Origin: Desulfamplus sp.
GTDB lineage: Bacteria > Desulfobacterota > Desulfobacteria > Desulfobacterales > Desulfobacteraceae
DNA: 44,426 bases
NCBI GenBank assembly: GCA_015232935.1
Contig: JADFYT010000002.1
Location: 1 to 44,426, forward strand
Direction: 5' to 3'
Shown piece by piece: positions 39,401 through 44,426 of this stretch. The notes beneath the pieces were generated by a model. It searched no databases, was not told the origin of the DNA, and saw nothing but the letters and a program-made list of their open reading frames with translations. Numbering within the stretch: position 1 is the stretch's first letter; each line of letters begins with the position of its first letter. The translations under genes were made by a program, and so were the position numbers.

Positions 39401-39779
39401 AGAGCTGTTGCTGATCAGAAAAGCCCTGTTTTAATGCAGAAGTATCGTATTCTTTTGAAGTGGTATCGTGTTCTTTTGAAGGGGAGGCCTGCTCTTTTGA
39501 ATGAGTATCGTGTTTATCTGGTTTGACCTCATCAGAACGGGAATGAATCTTTGAAGGCAGGGAAGAAGGTTGTGTTTTTTCTGATGCAGCCCGTTCCAAA
39601 GAGGCAACGCGTCTTCGTAAAGAGAGAATTTGGGCAAAAAAGAGACCAAGCACGAAACCAAAGATATGGTTGCCGGAATAGCGGGGGATCATACCGGCAA
39701 GAATGGCAAAAACAATACCCAGAAAGATATATCGCATAACAACCATTCCTGTTTTGTAATGTAGTTCAGGAATGGACAC
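36471..39779 (-). CDS. DUF2339 family polytopic membrane protein
   Basis: 1102 aa with many TM helices; 'FFGVAFLLKYAAQHNMFPVELRLIAVAAGGLAMLVTGWSM', 'LQGGGIGILYLTIFAA', 'DARSLAVSGIIGGFIAPVLMSTGRGSHVTLFSYYAILNCGILGIAW'; Ser/Lys/Glu/Asp-rich linker of about 110 aa after the first TM region. Confidence 0.85.
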   Translation of the reverse strand: MSIPELHYKTGMVVMRYIFLGIVFAILAGMIPRYSGNHIFGFVLGLFFAQILSLRRRVASLERAASEKTQPSSLPSKIHSRSDEVKPDKHDTHSKEQASPSKEHDTTSKEYDTSALKQGFSDQQQLFLDQEKSSSEPQQNESHGRSENITDAKYQKKDQTSSSHLETTSNDDKVTSSHLKTITDYIKAFFTTGNVVLKTGIIVVFFGVAFLLKYAAQHNMFPVELRLIAVAAGGLAMLVTGWSMKNKVSRNYGLVLQGGGIGILYLTIFAASKLYHLLPTAFSLVIMIVIVAFSAALAVMQDARSLAVSGIIGGFIAPVLMSTGRGSHVTLFSYYAILNCGILGIAWFKAWRELNLVGFAFTFVICSLWGGKYYKPEFFSTTEPFLILFFLFYVTISFLFAHQQPPKLKGFIDGTIVFGLPVVAFGLQSTMVRHMEYGLAISALGLGLFYIIVATLLWNRLVDGMRMLTEAFLAMGVVFGSLAIPLALDGRWTSSVWALEGAAMIWVGTRQNRLLARLFGILLQLGAGVAFISAGHNHPFYLSHSLSNLFSHYNSVHQYYSGAVSHTMHSSGMIFFNQIYIGAIFISIAGLFSSYYIHSYISARNNTASSNVSKTGHNCSQSTEIVGKSYIETRLRSWECYFHIPLLVWGVAWWFGGGANEIDHHFTALDKYYSLHKYLAFLLYCAVSCQILSVISVRLKWKNLLGAMTLFLPVMICILALGLFDLYGSSHLFAKWGAVSWVVSFAVQYGLLWQFDKYLNEKNIEKNENNSRKNKNNSKKFAYLKTGFISLKLKLIAWSHLVTMWLLIFILSHEAAWAVRQFVNPSGHPTIPYSHLIIWSKICWGVIPALFILFLVRKGSLLKWPVGKHAGYYFGKGITIPAFFLILWILWSNFYHGDPVFVPYIPVANPLELSQIFALTVLAGWTIGLPYTDSGAKSKDPLKESPDPSRESSAPWSRTSYSENKEKEKKDEVRRIISKKVIILTLAFIWLNFVTGRIVHFYFDIPFDLRDLADSVIFQAAISILWGVMALFITAFATRTGRRKMWFCGAFLLGLLVLKLFTVDLSGIRTVARIISFLAVGGLMLLIGYISPLPPDDQKGSK

Positions 39780-39899
39780 GGTGCATCAATCAATACTTCG
39801 CAATCAAAATACCGTGTCCCTGTTTTATCAGACTGCTTTTTTTCAAAATATTTTTTCAACAGCCTGTCCGCAAACGAAATGATTTATCGTGATGAGATT

Positions 39900-42008
39900 T
39901 TATATGGCTGAAACAAGACTTTTTGTCTGTTCGACAATATTTGCGGTACTTATGCCATACTCTTCAAGTACCTTTTCTCCCGGGGCGGAAGCACCAAACA
40001 TGTTAATTCCGATAACCTTGCCGCGATCTCCGACATAACGCTCCCATCCCATTGTAATACCGGCTTCCACGGCAAGCCTTGCTTTGATATCTCCAGGCAG
40101 GATTCTTTCGCGATATGGTGCAGGGGCTTTTTCAAACAGCTCCCAGCTTGGCATGCTTACGACTCTTGCATGAATTCCCTGTTTTTCAAGCTCGACTGCG
40201 GCATTGACGCAAAGATGAACTTCAGAGCCCGAGGCAATCAGGATTATGTCTATATCTTGTTTGTCAACGCCTTTGGCATCACTCTCGACTTTGGTTCCTT
40301 CATCGCTATTGGTATCAGCCTCGATTTTGGAACTTGTCCTGGTCTTTATACCATCTGCATCCTTCAGAATATATGCTCCATAACGCAGAGATCCGTCTCT
40401 TCCGGTGGGATCTTTCTCCAGAACCGGAAGATTCTGGCGGCTTAATATAAGTGCCGTAGGTGTATCAAGAGTTGCAAGGGCTATTCTCCAGGCGTCTGCT
40501 GTCTCGTTTGCATCGGCCGGGCGGATAACATTAAGGCCTGGAATGGCCCTTAAAGACGCCAGATGTTCAACCGGCTGATGGGTGGGGCCATCTTCTCCAA
40601 CAGCCACGCTGTCATGGGTAAATACATAGATCAGGGGCAGTTTCATAAGAGAGGCGACTCTTACAGCGGGTCTGACATAATCTGCAAACACGAGAAAGGT
40701 TCCTCCATAGGGGCGGATACCGCCATGAAGATACATGCCTGACATAATCGCACCCATTGCGTGCTCTCTGACACCGAACCTTATATTTCTGCCGTCATAA
40801 GAACCTTTTTGAAAGTCGCTGAATCCTGAAAGATACGTGTTGTTGGACGGGGCAAGATCAGCGGAACCACCCATGAGAACCGGCAGGTTTTTCGCGATGG
40901 CGTTGAGTACTTTTCCGGAGGCGGCCCGGGTTGCAATGGGTTTGTCTTTTGGCGAGAACAGAGGAATTTCACTGTCCCAACCTTGCGTCAGATAGCCGCT
41001 TACAGCATCCGCAAATGCTGCTGCAAGTTCAGGGAATTCTGATTTGTACTCGTCAAAAATATCCTGCCACGCCTCTTCCTGAGCCTCTCCTTTTTTTACG
41101 GTTTTGCGACATTCATTGATCACCTCATCAGGTACGTAAAAATCCTTGTCCACAGGTACTCCGTAAAACTCTTTTACCAGTCTTATCTCATCTGCACCAA
41201 GAGGAGATCCGTGTGCTCCGCATGTACCCTGTTTGTGCGGGCTGCCATAGGCAATTTTGGTAGTGACCTTGATAAGGGTTGGTTTGTCTGTCTCTTTTTG
41301 TGCAGCTTCAATTGCAGCGGCAATAGCATCTGTATCATTTCCGTCAGGAACAGATACCACATGCCAGTTCATGGCTTCAAATTTTGCTTTTACATCCTCT
41401 GTAAATGCAATTGCGGTACTTCCTTCAATGGAGATCGAGTTATCATCATAAAGACAGACAAGTTTTCCAAGCCCTAAATGGCCCGCAAGCGAAACAGCTT
41501 CTGATGCAACACCCTCCATCAGATCGCCATCTCCGCACATTACATAGGTAAAGTGATTGATCAGCTCTCTTGTCTCTGTGTTGAACCTTGATGCCATGTG
41601 ACGCTCTGCCATAGCCATTCCAACCGCGTTGGCAATTCCCTGACCAAGAGGGCCTGTTGTGGTCTCAACCCCTGGTGTGTGGCCAAACTCAGGATGGCCT
41701 GGAGTACGGCTGCCCCATTGCCTGAAATTTTTAAGATCATCAAGCGTGAGTCCGTATCCATCAAGATAGAGCATGCTGTAAAGCAGCATGGAGGCGTGTC
41801 CTCCTGAAAGGACAAATCTGTCGCGGTCAACCCAGGCGGGATTTGAAGGGTTGTGCCTCATATATCTGTTCCATAGTACAAATGCAGTGGGGGCAAGTCC
41901 CATTGGTGCACCAGGGTGTCCGGAATTTGCCTTCTGGATGGCATCTATTGAAAGTGTTCTTATTGTGTGAATACATAGTTGTTCAAGGTCTTTGGTGGCA
42001 GCAGCCAT
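39900..42008 (-). CDS. tkt: Transketolase
   Basis: '[28 protein letters not shown]', '[17 protein letters not shown]', '[17 protein letters not shown]', '[14 protein letters not shown]', '[29 protein letters not shown]'. Confidence 0.97.
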   Translation of the reverse strand: MAAATKDLEQLCIHTIRTLSIDAIQKANSGHPGAPMGLAPTAFVLWNRYMRHNPSNPAWVDRDRFVLSGGHASMLLYSMLYLDGYGLTLDDLKNFRQWGSRTPGHPEFGHTPGVETTTGPLGQGIANAVGMAMAERHMASRFNTETRELINHFTYVMCGDGDLMEGVASEAVSLAGHLGLGKLVCLYDDNSISIEGSTAIAFTEDVKAKFEAMNWHVVSVPDGNDTDAIAAAIEAAQKETDKPTLIKVTTKIAYGSPHKQGTCGAHGSPLGADEIRLVKEFYGVPVDKDFYVPDEVINECRKTVKKGEAQEEAWQDIFDEYKSEFPELAAAFADAVSGYLTQGWDSEIPLFSPKDKPIATRAASGKVLNAIAKNLPVLMGGSADLAPSNNTYLSGFSDFQKGSYDGRNIRFGVREHAMGAIMSGMYLHGGIRPYGGTFLVFADYVRPAVRVASLMKLPLIYVFTHDSVAVGEDGPTHQPVEHLASLRAIPGLNVIRPADANETADAWRIALATLDTPTALILSRQNLPVLEKDPTGRDGSLRYGAYILKDADGIKTRTSSKIEADTNSDEGTKVESDAKGVDKQDIDIILIASGSEVHLCVNAAVELEKQGIHARVVSMPSWELFEKAPAPYRERILPGDIKARLAVEAGITMGWERYVGDRGKVIGINMFGASAPGEKVLEEYGISTANIVEQTKSLVSAI

Positions 42009-42071
42009 TTTTGTCTCCTGTTTTTGCGGTTGTTTAGATTTTGGTATAGTTTTTGATATAAAAAATCTGTT

Positions 42072-42863
42072 TTAATTAATGCTTTCTGTCATATCTAAAG
42101 GGTTGATTCCGTATTTTTCCAATATTTTTACATGCTCTTCAGTGCTTTTAAACTCCAAGAGTGTTTTTGAAAAATCATCACATAATTTTTTAACATCACT
42201 GGCTTTTGAAAAACCCACATACAGTTTCTGGGTATGAATCGGGGGGACAAGGAATCTGATTTTATCTTTTACTCCCATTTGTGACGCATATCCGGTTATA
42301 ACAGCCTGATTTTCAGCCGCCAGTTCATGCCTTCCGCTCATAAGTTTTCTGATGAGCATCTGAGGATTATGGGCAAGGTCTTTTGTAAGGTAATCCGCCT
42401 TATCAAAAACTTCACCGTAACTGAATCCTGCAATGACTCCTATGCTGTAGCCCTTTAAATCCTGATAAGATCCGTTGAAGTTAATATCAGTATCTGTTTT
42501 TGTAAAAAAAACGGTTTTTGAAACACTTATATAGGTATCTGGAAAATAGGCGTACTTTTCTCTTTCAGGGGTTTTCAAAAGAGATACAAGAACATCTGCC
42601 TGGCCATATTCAAGATTGCTCAAACATCTTTTCCATGGATATTTTGCAAATTCTGCCTCCATGTTCATCTTTTTAAGAACTGCCTTGAATATCTCTATCT
42701 CAAATCCAAGAGCCTCTCCATTTTTCTCATATGTATATGGAAACCAGTCTGTATATACGACTTTCACCCTGTTGGTCTGGCTGTCAATTTGATTGTATAT
42801 TGTATATGTAACAAGAAACGCAATAAGAGAGCTTGCAATAATCTTTTTTTTAAATATATTCAT
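42072..42863 (-). CDS. Periplasmic substrate-binding protein, amino-acid ABC/SBP_bac_3-like
   Basis: Signal anchor then 'VVYTDWFPYTYEKNGEALGFEIEIFKAVLKKMNMEAEFAKYPWKRCLSNLEYGQADVLVSLLKTPEREKYAYFPDTYI'. Confidence 0.85.
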   Translation of the reverse strand: MNIFKKKIIASSLIAFLVTYTIYNQIDSQTNRVKVVYTDWFPYTYEKNGEALGFEIEIFKAVLKKMNMEAEFAKYPWKRCLSNLEYGQADVLVSLLKTPEREKYAYFPDTYISVSKTVFFTKTDTDINFNGSYQDLKGYSIGVIAGFSYGEVFDKADYLTKDLAHNPQMLIRKLMSGRHELAAENQAVITGYASQMGVKDKIRFLVPPIHTQKLYVGFSKASDVKKLCDDFSKTLLEFKSTEEHVKILEKYGINPLDMTESIN

Positions 42864-42898
42864 GGCAAAAATGCCTTGTTACAGTGTCCTTAAGGAGT

Positions 42899-43768
42899 TT
42901 AAAGTGCTCTCATATGCTCGGGTCTGAGTCGAACCTTACCTTGCAATGCCTGAGCGATCAGAGCAAGGGTTTTCTCCTTGTCCTGTGGAAGATTTGCCCT
43001 GATTGGCAGGTAGTTTGATGCGTGGTTGGCATGAAAAAGACCAGATGTCAGATTCGTTGTTGCAATCATGGTTCCAAGTTCGGTGAGCATCTCATCAGGC
43101 GTGATAAGCTCGAAGTCTCCATTCTGGTATTCGGTGTGCATCCTGGTTCCTGGTATCAGCATCAGGCTTAATGCCCCGACATATTCAGGATCTATGGCGG
43201 AGAGCACCCTTCCTGTCTCTGTTGCATGGATATTTGATCGTTCTCTGCCCGCAAGTCCAAGAAGAACTGTAATCGAAAGTTTGATCCCCGCACTTCTTAT
43301 CTTTTTGCCCATCTCAACCATTTTGATAGAGTCAGCTCCTTTGTCTACACGCCTCAAAGTTACGTCATCACCTGTTTCAAGCCCCATGTAGGCAATCTTG
43401 ACTCCAAGTTTTCGCAGCTCTTTGAGTTCATCCAGCGTTTTCATCTTGATGCTCTTTGTGTTTGCATAAAGCCCGATCCGCTCAATCCAGGGCAGTCGTT
43501 CGTTTATCCTCTCAAGAATCGGCACAAGCCTTTTTTGCGGGATTATAAGAGCATCTCCGTCACAGATAAAAAGCCTTGTCTGGCGTTTGCAGTATTTTGC
43601 CGCAAACTCAATATCCTCAAAAATCACGGGATCTTTTTTTATGGTAAAACGTTCTCCCTTGTATGCCCCGCAAAAAGTGCATTTGTTGTGAGAGCATCCG
43701 ACCGTAACCTGTAACAGAATACTGTTTGCTTCACTTGGTGGTCTTATAATATTTCCTTCATAATGCAT
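42899..43768 (-). CDS. Radical SAM protein
   Basis: 'LLQVTVGCSHNKCTFCGAYKGERF' (CxxxCxxC), 'RLFICDGDALIIP', 'KIAYMGLETGDDVTLRRVDKGA', 'MLIPGTRMHTEY'. Confidence 0.9.
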   Translation of the reverse strand: MHYEGNIIRPPSEANSILLQVTVGCSHNKCTFCGAYKGERFTIKKDPVIFEDIEFAAKYCKRQTRLFICDGDALIIPQKRLVPILERINERLPWIERIGLYANTKSIKMKTLDELKELRKLGVKIAYMGLETGDDVTLRRVDKGADSIKMVEMGKKIRSAGIKLSITVLLGLAGRERSNIHATETGRVLSAIDPEYVGALSLMLIPGTRMHTEYQNGDFELITPDEMLTELGTMIATTNLTSGLFHANHASNYLPIRANLPQDKEKTLALIAQALQGKVRLRPEHMRAL

Positions 43769-44426
43769 AATGTTTTCTTAAATTCCTGTGTTAACGTTTT
43801 TTAAAGAGATAAAAAGAAGTATCTGTCCATAGAATACCCGTCCATTAATTTAACTGAAACTATTTTAAAACACAATAGTTCTAATAACACTGCTCGAGGT
43901 GGAGCTTATTGTTGTCGCAACCTCATTTTTTTGGAGATTCCCTCAAAAAAAGTGTCAACTGCTTTTGAGGTGATATCAATGATGCCGAATATCAAGTATG
44001 AAATTTAGAGTCTGTCCGATTTAATCAGGCTGCCTTTTCCCTTTGATCACACTCTTTTGCTACACCAGCGTTCAATTACAGGTTTTGACGTTATCTACTC
44101 AAAAATGCCAAAAAATTTACAAATTTTGTCCCTGTTCAGATTTGAAGCTTCTAATAACAGTTAACAATAATCATGCCCATTGCAGGTAAAATGGTACTTC
44201 ATACACATGTATTGGCAAATTCAGGGTTGTGGCATCTTTTTTGCTATTTTTTATGATTAACAGGTTTTTATTCAACAGGTGGGCATGTTTCATATCATCT
44301 TAAAAGTAGTTTAGACTTTTTTTGAGAAAATTCCCTAAAAACGGGAATGAGGTTAAAGAAAGTGCAAACCAGCAAATGAAACATGCCAACAGGTTTCATC
44401 TGTTTTTCAGAAGAGAAAAACTCAAC

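Noticed and set aside
4681-42008. Low-complexity inserts as inteins or one mobile palindromic element
   Set aside because: They are too short, lack intein motifs, and share no common nucleotide sequence between genes.

Overview
This 44.4 kb window looks like chromosome of a sulfate-reducing Desulfobacterota (Desulfobacteraceae-like; inferred from gene content only). The landmark is a reductive dissimilatory sulfite reductase locus on the minus strand: dsrA, dsrB, dsrD, then a CbiA/CobB/DsrN-type amidase. Around it are mostly housekeeping genes: a partial cytochrome c / Fe-S / NrfD redox operon; tRNA-Leu(CAG); ribF-def-fmt-rsmB-rpe; mqnB with an AI-2E transporter, hybrid histidine kinase and response regulator; parAB; an IspH-UbiA fusion; a FapA/DUF342 protein; pbpC; a GGDEF protein; a ZIP transporter; a DUF3999/DUF2339 pair; tkt; and a radical SAM protein. 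No prophage, CRISPR array, rRNA or intact transposase is visible. The most unusual signal is that many conserved enzymes (Def, Fmt, Rpe, MqnB, IspH, Tkt, a DUF342 protein, PBP1C and others) carry in-frame, hydrophilic, low-complexity insertions, several made of degenerate 18-24 bp tandem repeats. DsrA, DsrB, DsrD, RsmB and ParA show none. Other notable signals are a three-copy intergenic element of about 60 bp with a hairpin showing compensatory changes, a 13-bp perfect hairpin between dsrB and dsrD, an IspH-UbiA fusion, and an uncharacterised gene pair upstream of dsrA. All family calls come from reading motifs; no database search was run.
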